This document shows, one piece after another, positions 36,533-48,815 of a stretch of DNA of 64,000 nucleotides. This DNA is from Toxonevra muliebris (Eukaryota; Arthropoda; Insecta; Diptera; Pallopteridae): positions 91,815,235-91,879,234 of the forward strand of contig OY829326.1 of NCBI GenBank assembly GCA_963691655.1. The letters are read 5' to 3'. Both the position numbers and the translations under genes were made by a program. The stretch's first letter is position 1, and each line of letters begins with the position of its first letter. The notes beneath the pieces were generated by a model. It worked only from the letters and a program-made list of their open reading frames with translations, was not told where the DNA came from and did no database searches.

Positions 36533-39352
36533 AAGTGGTGGCCATATCTTTTGGAACTAAGCTTTTTTTTTGGAAAAGTCTTCAAAACGACAAATATAGT
36601 AAAAAATTTAATAATGCTAGTATGCTAAACAAAGATAAAAAAAATATTTAGTTATTATTTCAAGTGTAAATAGAATAGTCGAATGTTCGTGATCGAAATA
36701 ACTTAACCAATCTCAATCAAACTTAGAACAGACATTTCTTGAAGAAAGATACCAGACGAGGCGAAACCAGATAGGCAAAATCAGTCGACTGGGCGCTGTA
36801 CCTTACATACTAATACTCCCAACTAATTGGTTATCTATATGAATCCATAGAATATTTTCGCTAGTAAATCTTATTATATCACCAAAAATTGCTCGCAGAT
36901 ACCTGTACATAACTGTGTCATGTATAGAGTAAGGAATTCCATGCAAATACATGTTTTTACTGGGCATCTCAAAAGTGAAATGGTCAAGTTATCTTTACGA
37001 ATCATAAAATTTTGCATATTTTAAAATAAAGGCATATATTTGCATATTTTTGGGAAACTGCGCATATATTTTTATGCTTTTGCATAATTTTTTTTTTTTT
37101 GGTTTTGTTCTTTGATTTATATATTTTTAATTTTACTTTTTTGCGTATATTCATTTAAAGAATTTTAAAATTTCTCTATAATATTTAATGCGACATCTTT
37201 TGGCGAAAAACACATTTATAATTTGATCTCAAGTATTCATCTGAAGCACACTGTTAAACCATTAATAGATACCTGTATTTACATAATATTACTACTTTCT
37301 TCTCGGTTTGCTCGAAAATTGTAGAATCACTATTTTCTATTTCATATTTATGTAAGTTGGGCTTGCTAATTTTACTGCAAACCCAAAAACTGTTCTGAGA
37401 TTGAGAATAATGGTATTTTTCTTTTGAGGAATTTGTCGGAATTGATTTGGGAATTTAAATATCTATCTGAAGAAGAAAATATTCTCAGCTAAATAAATTG
37501 TTTTACTATTAAAATGTTAAGAACAAAACCATTTTTTATGGAAATTATATATGGAAATACAAATTGTGAATCCTATTCTCTAACGAAAACTTTGCTGTCT
37601 CAATCGCCGATTTCTGATCAACAGTTTACGAGAAATCAATTTGTTAAGAAAACCATGTGAAAAACTTCAATTGGCAATAACTTTTAAACTTGATATTTTT
37701 TTTCGATAAAATATAGTTTATTTTGATGAAAAATTATTATTTTAGTTTTTTCATCTAATTTTTGGCACCTTTGAGAAACCTTCACCCCATAAAATAAGAC
37801 AACTAAGATAAATTCAAATTTAACTATATTTCGACTTAATTTTATTATGTAGAGGTTAGGTTCGGTTCGAGTGGCTGTCGAGAGACACACTTAGGCCTGA
37901 ATGGCCCATTGTGATACTACATAGTTGGGCCTACAGTTTATCGCCGATTCTGAAGAGCGTTGTAGCAATATTTTATCGGCTTGGTGGTTTTGCCGTTACC
38001 AACCAATGTGTGTACTTGTACACTATCTTATAATTCTCATACACTTCATATTGATAGTGAATATAAGAAAGTTATGACGAACCACCAGACGAAGACGGAA
38101 ATCGAACCCGAACCTTCCTGATGAAAGTCTAGTGCACTATCCACTTGACTATCGAGGTCGTCTTATTATTTAGAGCAACTATTGCTATTATATGCCAACA
38201 AAAAAAGATTTTATTTTTGGAGCTATTTTTGGCCGCATTTCGTACTCTGCGTGTCGCGTAGAAATACTTTTGTTTTCTATTTTTACTTTTTGATCATGCC
38301 GAGTATCGAAAATTGTAAAAAATTTTAACATTGGGCAATAAAATACAAACATCTCATACACATTTTTGTATCTATGAGCAGGAGCTTCATAAACGCATCT
38401 GGAGCTATTGGATTTTTTTTTCCATTTCTATTTTCATGGTATATGTTCTGCCTTATTTGATGCCACTTATTCGAGTATTCTCCAGAACTTAAAGAATCGC
38501 AAGCGGTACGTGCCACGCTTTATAGAAGTAGTTTTCGATTATGGTATAAGCTCGAAAATATATCATCAAAATCAAACAACCGTAGTTTTCCTCCTGCACA
38601 TTTCTTCGCGATATTCCATATCTTCAGATACTAACTAAGATTTGAACGAAAAAAGTGGCAGTGGAGTGTTCCGTACAAGCAACATTTTTTAAAACTGATA
38701 TTGAAAAATTTAGCGACGCAAATTAAACCAACCTCGCTATACACAGTTGAAATTGCCTCTAGAATAGTGAACTGTGTTGTTAAAATTGTCAAATTATCGT
38801 CGGGCTACAACCACGTATAACCTACTTTTATAATGACCATAGAGGCCGAATCACCCTTTATACGTACACATTTGCTTTTTTTAGGTACAAGTGGTAGAAG
38901 TTCAACAACTTAGTCAAATCTCAATAGATCTCAAAAATTTTTGATCATTTAATAGTTTATTGATCATAGTTTTAACTAAAGTACATATTAATATTTAATA
39001 GTGTTTATTAAAAGAAACGTTTGAAAAGTTATTAAGAAGTAAAAAGCATAAAAAATTCAAATTTCCATATTTCTTTCCTTTCTTACTGCGCAATGTTTTA
39101 TTATATCGTCATAAGCATCTATAATTCGCATTGATTTGATTTTTTTTTTTGTCGCACAGCATGCAAAGAGATATGTTTCTTGAATAATTAGAGTATAACA
39201 ATTTCGACTCCCCATTTTATTTTTATTGATTCTTAGCATACAATAATCTTAAAATAATTTCAAAATCTTATTAAGTTTTATTGCTATATTTCAAGTTTTT
39301 AAAAATTTTCCGAAAAAATACTCTTTAGTCGCATATAAAATGGCCACCACTG
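36533..39352. mobile_element. Segment with Tc1-type inverted ends and TA flanks
   Basis: The left end AAGTGGTGGCCATATCTTTTGG and the right end, read inward, CAGTGGTGGCCATTTTATATG match over about 28 bases with several mismatches. Each is flanked directly by TA (36531-36532 and 39353-39354), the duplication expected of Tc1/mariner elements. Without the nested SINE and its duplicated target the segment is about 2.5 kb, longer than a typical Tc1 copy. I found no readable transposase inside, so it may be non-autonomous, a composite, or two separate solo ends. Confidence 0.5.
37853..38162 (-). mobile_element. Full-length tRNA-derived SINE with LINE-like tail
   Basis: This 310-bp minus-strand element starts with a tRNA-like head of about 75 bases. 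It has an A box TAGTCAAGTGGA (38140-38151) and a B box GGTTCGATTTCC (38097-38108) at tRNA-like spacing, so RNA polymerase III transcription is expected. The anticodon-arm region (GACTTTCATCAGGAAG) is loosely tRNA-Arg-like. An unrelated body follows. The last 80 or so bases, with GTAGTATCACAATGGGCC, CCTAAGTGTG, CAGCCACTC and CGAACCGAACCTAACC, mirror the 3' end of the LINE at 13945-15112. It is flanked by 11-bp direct repeats, TTATTATGTAG (37842-37852) and TTATTATTTAG (38163-38173), differing at one base, as expected for an older LINE-mediated insertion. It lies inside the Tc1-ended segment, so it inserted after that. Confidence 0.85.
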
Positions 39353-39354
39353 TA

Positions 39355-41519
39355 CATCCATGAATACATGAAACATTCAATAAATGTCTCAAAAGTAATT
39401 CCATGCACAAACCAAAATGTCACACATTCATTTTGTGTGTTTACATTCATACATATCCAAACAATTACATATGTACATACATATATATACAAAATACAAC
39501 AGGGAAAAGTATACACTATATATATAAAGTAAAAAAAGGACACCACGCACACAAATATACATACAAATGCTGATTCCCTTGTCTCCTGGAACACAACTTA
39601 TGTTTGTATTAGTATGTTAAAGAAGGTCAATAAATTTTTATTCACATGAATGAATGGTGAAAAAGAGAAACTTTATTTATACAAGCCTGTCAAATTTAAT
39701 AAAAATTACCTTTGGGCTAAGGATGATGTGAAAATAATTTGCCAACAAATATATTATAGTCAACGAACGATTAGAAGTTGCGAGAGAAAGAGAGAGGGAG
39801 AGAAAACTAGAAAGAAGAGAAATTGGCAAGGAAAAGAAAAGCGGAAGAATCGATTCTCAGCTGCATAAAATATAATATTAGTTATTTTTGAATAATGAGG
39901 GAAAGCAATAAGTAATGATAGAAAAATGGTAGGAAAATATGCCCACATATATTAAGAAAGTAATAATAATGTAGACGCCCTCTCACTATGCACTATGATG
40001 AATGAGTGACTTTCGAACCCATATATATTCTACGAAAAACAGGCGATGACTATATGCCGATAAGGATAATAATAAATTTATGGAAGTAGTAAATATTGAA
40101 ACTACTCACATACATAAATGTGTACAGGTGCGTATATGAGTTTGTGAAAGTAAATGGTCATTGCGAAGAAAGCTCACATATCTATATACTAATACATGCG
40201 CATATACCCAAAACTAATACATGAATGAGTTTTTGCACCTAGCATTTTTATTTTTTCCAACCCAGCCAGCAACTTCATCATTATTTACATTAAAAATTTA
40301 TATGTGATAAAAGCAAAAGTGGCGAAAAAAGTAATCAATTTGTAAGTAAGAAGGTATGAATAAAGGTAGCTGTTGCTTGTGTATGTGTGCAGTTAAGATC
40401 CGATATGCGCTTGGAATGTTGATTCACCAGAAAGAAGCCAAAACCGTGTTTACCCTGTGTATGTGTGAATTTGTGCGTGTATAAGTATGCAACACAAAAT
40501 ATTGCTTACTTTCATTTATGATATAATACCAAACGATCAAATATGAAATTAACACACAACAACATCCGAAAAATTTATTTATATTGTGTGTTATACACAT
40601 ACAGAGAACTGGCAGCAAGACGGTAGAAACATTTGACAATGATGAAAGAAGATTGATGTAGAGCAAAGTTGCTCAAATAATATGTCACACACAAAACACA
40701 CACACAAAAAATAGTTGTAAAATAAAATTAAGCAAATAATGCAAACAACGCGTACAGCCCAAAGGCCAAAAATTGAGACGGGAAAAGTTTAAGTGCTTTT
40801 GAAGCATTACATTGTAATCAGTTTTAAAATTATATAAACCGTTAGTTCTCTATAACCGGTAAACAAAAAAGGATAAAAGGCAGTGAGAGCAACGTACGAT
40901 GGAAGATTTCCAGAAGGGAGTACACCATCAAAAGACAAACCCCTGTTTTTCATTATAGGGGTAACATCGGTAATACATCTGCGGGCAGCATTGGTACTCA
41001 TCGGCCACAAGACCAGCATCAGCGATCTGCATCGGGATTACATCGAAAGATGTAAATAAAAAACTTGTGAACTACGAAATAGCGACTAATTGTTTCTAAC
41101 TAACCTTGGAAACCGCTGAGTATACCCCAGCATTAGGTTTTACGTCCTTACAGTATACTTCCTAAAAATTAATCATAAGATTAATTATCCAATGATGCGA
41201 AAAGAATTTTAAAAATTTCATAAAACTAGCAGATCAGACAATCGTTTCGGAACTGGCTACGGTCCCTCATCAGTGATCTTTGTGGTAGTTCCCTAATTTC
41301 AATAATCTATATAAGTGAAAATACTGTAAAGTAAATGAGAACTACAAACAGTTATTTTAACTGAATAGTATTATTGAAAGGAACTACAACTATCGTTCTA
41401 TATACATTTTGATATTTATCTTTGACACTTTTATTACATATTGGTAGATTTTCTGACATCTAAAATGATGGTGTCTCTTTTTCGTATAAAAAAACTTTTT
41501 GTTGAAAAATTTTTGCATA
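39355..41519. other. AT-rich DNA with one GC-richer patch
   Basis: No gene is supported. The patch at about 40850-41040 carries a minus-strand frame (GLSFDGVLPSGNLPSYVAL) with fairly protein-like composition that I could not assign. CA-rich stretches occur near 40685-40705. Confidence 0.45.
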
Positions 41520-41521
41520 TA

Positions 41522-42110
41522 CAGTAGCGGACAAAAGTGTTCACAAAAATTCATAAAACAAAAATTTTATTAGTTTTAAACAAAATTATGTAAAAACAAA
41601 GTACAAAGTTTTGATATTTAAAACTACCAGCATAAAAAATCAACAAAAATTACTTAATTTTCATACAAAAAACATTAAAAATAAAAAAAAGTTCAGGAAA
41701 AGTGGTGTGAACAATTTTGACGCGCTCATGGAAAATCTATTTAAATCATCTTTAGTATTTTGTGTAGGACCCGCGAGATTTTATAATGTATTTTATATGA
41801 CGCGACATGGTTCTAACAAGGCTTTACAATGAGATACCAGTTATTCCCTGCCATGCTGATAAAGCTCTTTCCTATAATTCCTCAATACTCCTTGTTTAAT
41901 CCTTTTAGGCATTCATTTTTCTTTTCACCATGGCCCACAAATTTTCTATAATATTCATGTTAGACCATTATGGTGACGAGTCCAACAGTTATTCCCGTTA
42001 TCAATTAGCCATTATTTGGTGGCAGCGGCAGCATGTTTTGGGTCGCTGCAATGCATAAAAACATCCAACATGCCCGGTTAGATTCCGAATATGTCCAAAC
42101 TTGGGTGGCG
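41522..42110 (-). pseudogene. Tc1-family transposase pseudogene with one terminal repeat
   Basis: The end CAGTAGCGGACAAAAGTG begins right after TA (41520-41521), a Tc1-type terminus. Reading minus-strand from the right, a segment CSDPKH (Asp codon at 42042-42044) matches the second catalytic Asp region of the DDE domain. MNIIENLWAMVKRKMNA (41935-41987 or so) matches the IENLW block bearing the catalytic Glu (41944-41946). A C-terminal SYTKY ends at a stop at 41752-41754, as in Tc1 relatives. Several in-frame stops and a frameshift between the catalytic residues show it is dead. The Asp and Glu codons are 98 nt apart, near but short of the 105 nt of an intact DD34E. The N-terminal half and the other terminal repeat were not found. 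Confidence 0.8.
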
Positions 42111-42313
42111 GGAGTCTAGGTAAACCTAAAATCTGTACATAATTTGTCTTTTTAGCTATCTAGGAGCAAATTTATATCCCTTATTTTGACTATTAAATTT
42201 TTTTTAGGGATGTCCCAATTGTTTGAATAAATTATAATACCAGCCGATGCCAATGTAAAGAAAAAGAGAATTGTTATAAAATTCAAAGCTAAAAAAGAAA
42301 AATCACGGAAGAG

Positions 42314-43400
42314 TTAGGTTAGGTTAGGTTGAGTGGTTACTCCTCCGCTTATCCGAAAAAGTTTAATTAGCGCAATAACGCCTTTTTGATACCACTATCG
42401 CGATGGTTAGTTCTAAAGAAAGCTTTCTACAAACCAGTTAGTTAAATTACAAAAGTTCAACACAATGGTGAAATTGATATTAGCAGCCTCTCCTATACTG
42501 CAAGATTTGCTGAAGGTTTTGAGTGTATATCTTGCTAAAGCCGGGCAGATACACAAGAAGTGTTCGAGACTCTCGATCTTTTCGATGTCATGACAACTAC
42601 AGCAGAAATCATTATATGTGTCACCCATTCTCACTGCATGCAAGCGAATCACCAAGTGTCCCACATAAAGTGCTGATTTTTACCCTGGATAAAGAAAAGA
42701 GTTCTTTAGTTTTGGAGAGCTTATATTGAGGCCACATCGCTCATGTTAGGCCTTTCTATCTGAAGTCGGATTGTTGAAAGAAGTACGTGAAATGTCTCTC
42801 TTAATGAAATTGAAGGAAGGTAGAGCCTGTGCCGACTGATAGATTTTAGCGATGAATTATGTCAAGCCAGAGCATCGGCATTCTCATTTCCATTAATGTT
42901 CTCATGTCTTTGCACCACTACTACACTTCTGCCTGAAACACGCTAAAAAGGTCTGTCAATCTGAAATACTAGATAGAACTAGAGCCTGCAAGGAAACACC
43001 GAGCGCCCATTCAACAGCCCATTTTTGACCCGTCTGTGTAAAAAGTATAATCATAATCGCTTACTAGTGACCGATCAACCGAATCATGTCTCGTAAAAAT
43101 TAAAATTTTTATGTTTGAGTTATCAAAACAAAATTTTGGAATGATAACTGATTATCAGTTATTTGCAGTTACTGGCCTACCGGTAGGACACTGATTATAT
43201 TACTGCGGCCATGTGATCTAGAGGTCCACTGAAGCTTTTACGTATAAAACTAAAGGCATAAGATGAATAATGTTGAGTGCGTCAGTAGGGTAAGACCTTA
43301 TTGCACCCATAACGCAAATACATGCTGTTCTCTGAACCGAAGATATTTTATTGAGATCCTACTTTTCTTTAGTGCTGTCCACCAAGCTATCGGACGACTG
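42314..43400 (-). mobile_element. RNase H-bearing LINE relic, family B
   Basis: Minus-strand order of remnants: RPIAWWTALKK (43366-43398) and VQRTACICVMGAI (43299-43337) from the RT C-terminus, then VQRHENINGNENADALA (42865-42915), the RNase H signature around the final catalytic region. The Cys-rich C-terminus follows (DTYNDFCCSC, HFLCICPALAR) within 42413-42664. The 3' end is three CCTAA repeats at 42314-42330 next to an ACTCAACC motif. Frameshifts separate the blocks. The 3' UTR differs clearly from family A at 13945-15112, so this is a related but distinct lineage with the same kind of terminal repeat. Confidence 0.85.
42413..42664 (-). pseudogene. LINE C-terminal CCHC-type region
   Basis: The reading GHLVIRLHAVRMGDTYNDFCCSC, cut here only by text length, continues to EHFLCICPALARYTLKTF, the C-terminal Cys-rich region that follows RNase H in this LINE group. 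The Cys, Cys, His and Cys positions are all present, making this the best preserved of the four copies of this region in the window. Confidence 0.8.
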
Positions 43401-46400
43401 CCATATACTTATATATGTGATACTCTTCAATATCATATATGCACTTGAATTACTTTTAAATACTTCTATTATCCGCTGGGCATAGATAACTACACTCATA
43501 AAAATTGTTTTAAATTGCAAAAAATGGTGATAAGGATGTGCAATAAATTAAAAATATGATATACAAGTTGCTCATAAATTTTACAGGCTACAATCAAAAT
43601 ACTGGTAGGAATATAGAAAAAATGTATGACGACAATACTTTGAAGTTAATTATAATTATGATAGTGTGAATTTACTTTTGCTAGCACCAACACCGAAATG
43701 TGCTACCCATATATCCTTTTTCATTCTAAAATTTCAGCTCTAAATCTCTGATACAAGACATGATTTCATTACAATATTTTCATAAACTTTTTCAAAAAAG
43801 AATATTCTTATATATTTCTTAAATTTTCTTGAGTTCACACATGAACATATATAAAAATTTAAAATTATTTATTTTGAAGTCAAAATTTATGTAGGTACAT
43901 ATGTACATAAAATATTTGACATGTTGTTTTGTCCACATAATAGATAAAAAAGAAATATACTACTTATAGTCTACTCATAAAATAAATTACTAAATACCTT
44001 CATAAAGTGAAAGGGTAGGTATTTATTTGTTGAGTGAATTTATTAAGTATTAACGGGTTTGAATTTTAATGAATTATAAAAAGCATTATAAATTGTTAAT
44101 TTTAATAAACAGAATAAAATTATAAGTTTCTTAACCCAAAGCTTTTCTTTTTCATGTATTTTAAAATATGTAAATTGTAGTTTTTTTTACAGAATAAGCA
44201 AACATTTTTCTACAATATTAAAACTACAACTAAAATAACATGTTAATCTAAAATTATATGCAAATAAACAATTGAGAAAAATATTTCAACGCTTGCAAGT
44301 TATGCAAAATTATATTAAAATTACCTTTTTATCCATAACAACTTTATGTAGCTATAGGGAAATGATTCAAATACCAGAAATCGCTTTGCAAACGCATTCT
44401 TCCATTCACTCACTCACCCTCTCACTTAACGTTGATCGTTGTGCAAGTTCGCGACGACGAACGACATGCCTCAGTAAATTCATGATAATATAAAACCGTA
44501 TAAAATGAATATTGATAAAGAAAATAAAGGAAGGAAAGAAAAAATATTGAAGATACACAAAAAAAGTAGGTACAAATTTATATACAAAAAAACAAAAACG
44601 AAAAAAATACCGTAAATATTTGCATAAAAAAATATTGCCCCATAGCAAAAATATCTTATGTCCTTTAAATGAAAATAAAAGAAAAAAACTGAAGTATTTT
44701 CTTAAATGGAATGTGAGGTCAAAGTAACAGCATCACAGAAGATGAAGTTAGGCAAGCAGTGGCAGGAAGAAAGAAAGAAGACAGCAGGAAAAAAAGAAAA
44801 GAAAAACGCTTATGCAAAGAAACTTCAAGATTTTCAAATTCTGCTTTATCTTCTTACTCCGCACAAGTAAGAAAAAATTTAGCTTACACCCACAGAAAAA
44901 TTAGGTGGTAATAAGCTGGAGAATGTTGGACACTCACATTCTTACCTGACAGTATAATAACAGAGCAGAAAACAAACTGACGCTCACACACACGCACACA
45001 CACACACACACACACAAGAACGTAATAGTTAAGGAAGCAACAAAATTAAAATGTCTGCATTTTTTCGATTTTTCTTACTTTGCAAACTAACTTCATTAAA
45101 TATGGCACTACATCCAGGATATCCATGTATGTTGTGAGTGAGTCCCACTGGAAGTTGGGTGAAAAAACCAAAGATTATGCAAAAGAAAATCAGTGCACGT
45201 TGTTATAACATTAAACAATACGCAGAGGCTTCTCTTATCTTCCTCTTTGCCTGCTTACTTACCTTCCCCTCATACTCCTACACGTGCCTTTTGTTTTCGT
45301 AAAAGAAATGTGAAAATGCGAAACAGGAAATCGCCCAGGATAATAAAAGAAGAAACCATGTACAAACTCAACAAATAATGACAATGTCGACGTCATCGTT
45401 GTGTTTTGCCATAATGAATCGAATTAAATGAGGATTTATTGAAACAAATTGATTTCGAACAGTAAGAAATTATTTTCATTTACGCAAGGATACCACCACA
45501 CACTTTCCCTTCTTCTTTTTCTTCTTCTTTGACTACATTTTATTCTTGTCTATTAAAAGCATGTTGTGAGATTTTTGTAAAGACAAAAGGACGATACAAA
45601 ATGAAAAGGAAAAGAGATGCAAAACGTAGCAAAAGGTACGGGTAAATATAAAACAAAAAGCATTTGTTTGTCTTACAATAATAAAATTTTGCGTTCGGTT
45701 TGAGGTTTCAGTTTCACTTCTGCTGCTGCTACTTTTGCTATTGTTGCTTTTGCTGCCAACTTAATATTACACACAGGACATAACAAGGATTAAAAGGTAG
45801 TTGACGTAATACAATAGATAACTGGAATTAAGGAGTAGGAAATTTGTAGTAATGTTCTTAATAAAATGTAGCAAAAAAGTGCAGTGGCAGCATGCGACGA
45901 CAATTCGGCAAACGAGTCAGAAGAAGTTTGTTTTTGAAAACAATAAAGCCTGCCATGATATTAAGATTAATTAAATATAATTTTTTGCTATTTGCTTATA
46001 TAAATGAATCAGATTTACAGCATTTTACGATTGTTTTTTTTTTTTCCTATATTTGAGTAACAAATATATAAGCTGTGAAATGTTTTGCGTGAGCGTAATA
46101 TTTTTACATAGTACAAAGTGTTAATTATTAAGCTTATCAGTAATATACTAAACACAAGGAAGAATTAACCAAAAATATACTAGAATTTTTAGCGTTTTTA
46201 GTTTTGTCTTTAACTAGAGCTGAGTTTAGTTCAGTGGGAAAGAATTTTATGCCCAAGTTGATCTGTTGTAAACAAAGTGGTTTCTAATATTACAGCCCGT
46301 TTTGTTCTTATCACTTAACTACAACTACTCGTTGCAATCAACAAAAAAAAAACTTATTTCCTTGTTTGCCAAGTATTTATGTAAATAGCTATAATTCGCA

Positions 46401-47235
46401 CACATGCATAAAGAAAACATACTTCAACCACACCCACACATTCATTTACCGTAAATATAAATACTTTCGCACCTTCAACTTTCCACGATTTCGCATACTA
46501 ACATACAGCGCCATCAATCACGTATGTGGTTTTAATCACTTAAACATTCAAGTTGCTTCCTACTACATTCTAAGGATTAAACTAAACTTCCTTGGTCTTT
46601 ATTGACTTTGTGTATAAGTATATATGCATTTGTATGTGAGTGCGAGTGTGTGCTTGTGAATAAATTCACCTAACTTCCGATTGTGTTAATTCCTTTTCCC
46701 TTTTCACCTGCTGTTTTATGCTCATGTGCAATTTCTTTTAATAAGATGTATGTGTGAATGTTTACTTTCCCAATATCGTAAGCAGTTATTGGTCATTGGA
46801 TAGAAGTCGATCTCTGGCATGCCATGACATGTCAAAAGGTATCACGCTGTGTGTGTGCAAGTGCGTGTTAGGCATCATGTGATTAAATAACATACAATTT
46901 TAGTAGTAATTTCAGTTAGAAAAGAGAATAAACTCGCAAGCTAAAGTTACATTTCAAAAAGTATTTTCAATAAAAGCAGCAACAAAGGCTTTGTTTTATT
47001 AAATAGTACGAAGAAATTATATACAATTTATTCCTTTTGGTTTAATTGAATTTGGAAATAATAAAGGAGAAGGAGCAGCAAGTAGGCGAAATGAGTTTTA
47101 TTAAAGTTACATTAAAGGAAAATTAGGTTAATAAATTTGGATTTGCAACTTAAGAACCTATTCGAACGGTTAGCATAACTATACATAAACTAAATGTTGG
47201 TCTAGTATTGCCAATTATATGCACCTTCTCCGGAA
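43401..47235. other. AT-rich DNA with a long CA microsatellite
   Basis: No gene is supported. The clearest feature is a CA array at 44984-45016 interrupted once by CG. Purine-rich runs occur near 44760-44820 and CTT-rich runs near 45500-45530. Confidence 0.55.
44984..45016 (+). repeat. (CA)n microsatellite
   Basis: About 16 CA units with one CG interruption. Likely polymorphic. Confidence 0.9.
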
Positions 47236-47242
47236 GGTGGAG

Positions 47243-47450
47243 ATCAAGGAGAACACGTTTCAACTAAAAATGCAAATGATTTCATCATCAAAGAAATCTC
47301 TGATATGAGAAAAAAGCTCCAAGAATTGAAGCATCATATATTGAAAATAAGCAATGAATTAAGCAGACTAAAAAGGAAAATGAAGAGCTCAAAGTAACAA
47401 TTCCTATGATCGAAACTTGCGAGAAAAAGTTCAGAAACTCCTGTCCCGCT
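47243..47450 (+). pseudogene. LINE ORF1-like coiled-coil fragment
   Basis: A plus-strand reading with DQGEHVSTKNANDFIIKEIS followed by DMRKKLQELKHHILKISNEL has heptad-like Leu/Ile spacing. After one frameshift it continues as KENEELKVTIPMIE. A short acidic linker followed by a coiled coil with an EELK pattern is characteristic of the gag-like ORF1 of many non-LTR retrotransposons. A host coiled-coil protein is an alternative. The frameshift and lack of flanking exons favour a TE relic. Confidence 0.55.
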
Positions 47451-47699
47451 GTCTGTTATCGGCTGCAGTTCCCCAACCTCAGGGTTCCTTGCTTCTTTAG
47501 ACTTCAAAATACCGGTAGTTAGAACTAGATATATCAGGGAAACAAAATTCTTTTCAATAACGAAATTTCATACCCACTAATCTAACAAACTGAAAGAATA
47601 CGTAAAGATGTTTTCACATTTATAATACTTTCTACCCAATCTTAGCTTAGCACACAACTTAAAAAACTGTTCCTGCGATATCCCATAAAGAGTATATAG

Positions 47700-48053
47700 T
47701 TTATATTGGAGATGCCGCACCCCTTTTCTAATCCCACCAACTTTTTTCTTCCTGAATGATATTGTCTACCAACATATTTATACGAATTTTAAGTACTGTA
47801 CTGTGAATATCTCTCGAGATATACCCAAAAAAGCATATTAGTTATACGCCCACTTGTCATTAAGAATTCCAATTCTACTATAACTTCGGTTATGATAAAT
47901 AGTACTTGTATATATTTTATCTTAACACCGTACCACAAACTGTGCCACCCACATTTTTTCTGCAGTATGGTATTGATACCCAACATATTTATTTCAGTAC
48001 TGTACTGTGAATGTTTCTGGAGATATACCCAAAAAATCATATGAGTTATATGG
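47700..48053. repeat. Two-unit tandem repeat, period 204 bp
   Basis: The block AGTACTGTACTGTGAAT recurs at 47792 and 47996, followed in both by a GAGATATACCCAAAAAA segment and ATATTAGTTAT/ATATGAGTTAT. Upstream similarity extends back through an ACCAACATATTTAT/CCCAACATATTTAT stretch and a CACCC region in both. Divergence indicates an old duplication. It lies just after the ORF1-like fragment and could be a LINE 5' or 3' subrepeat, but that is inference. Confidence 0.65.
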
Positions 48054-48599
48054 GAGTAACCACTTCTCGAAACGACTTTATAGCTATCTTAAGCCTATTT
48101 TAAGAATATAAAGAAGATTTCGTTAGCCATTAAAATATTTTTGAATAATATGCACATGCACCAACGATTTTATATATAAAGATTTTACCCTTTTACCGTT
48201 TACCTAACTAACCTCTTTTCTCCTAATTCTGGGGGATTTCAATACAGTTTTTTTTAGCAATGCCCTACAAATAATATGGTTGAGAAATGTAAAAAATATT
48301 CTGCGGAGAATTGCTTTCTCGTAAGAAATGTTCCGACAGCAAAAGAAAAGCTTAATAAATTTCTTAAAAGTTGATTTTTGTTACATAGTGCTAATAAAGG
48401 GGACAAGATTCCTATGGATAGTTGAAAGTGATTACTGACAAAGTAAATCGGTATCAGTAAGTTTATCTATACATTTTTTGCTTGCATTTCTTGGCAAAAC
48501 AAAACTTGGCCAACATACGCTAAGCTAATTTACAAATGCAAAAGTTGCAATAGTAAGTATGTAAAGTGACGAAGTACTCTTAACTTCTAGATTCAGAAA

Positions 48600-48815
48600 A
48601 AAGTGAAATAACTTTACTTAAGAGCAAAAGCAAAACGAAATATGTTCAGAGCAAAAGTGAAACTAAATATGTTCAGAGCAAAAACGGAATAAATCATTAT
48701 GCTGTTTTTTCTCTGAAACAATTGTTATACCATTTTTGCTCTTACTTGTACCGTTCTTGCACTGAGAAACTAAATTATTTCACTTTTGCTCTTATATAAA
48801 TTTTATCCCGTTTTC
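48600..48815. repeat. Foldback cluster of TTTTGCTCT / AGAGCAAAA units
   Basis: The left half has three direct copies of AGAGCAAAA, two of them preceded by AAATATGTTC (48625-48690). The right half has two complementary TTTTGCTCTTA blocks (48737-48748 and 48787-48800), so the halves can pair. Unit length is about 30 bp. A small foldback transposon or a palindrome-prone minisatellite are both possible. Confidence 0.55.

Noticed and set aside
38085..38162. A genuine tRNA gene
   Set aside because: Acceptor and anticodon stems do not pair properly, and the sequence continues into a SINE body bounded by target-site duplications.
41611..41832. Plus-strand frame over the Tc1 relic
   Set aside because: It is antisense to the recognisable transposase C-terminus.
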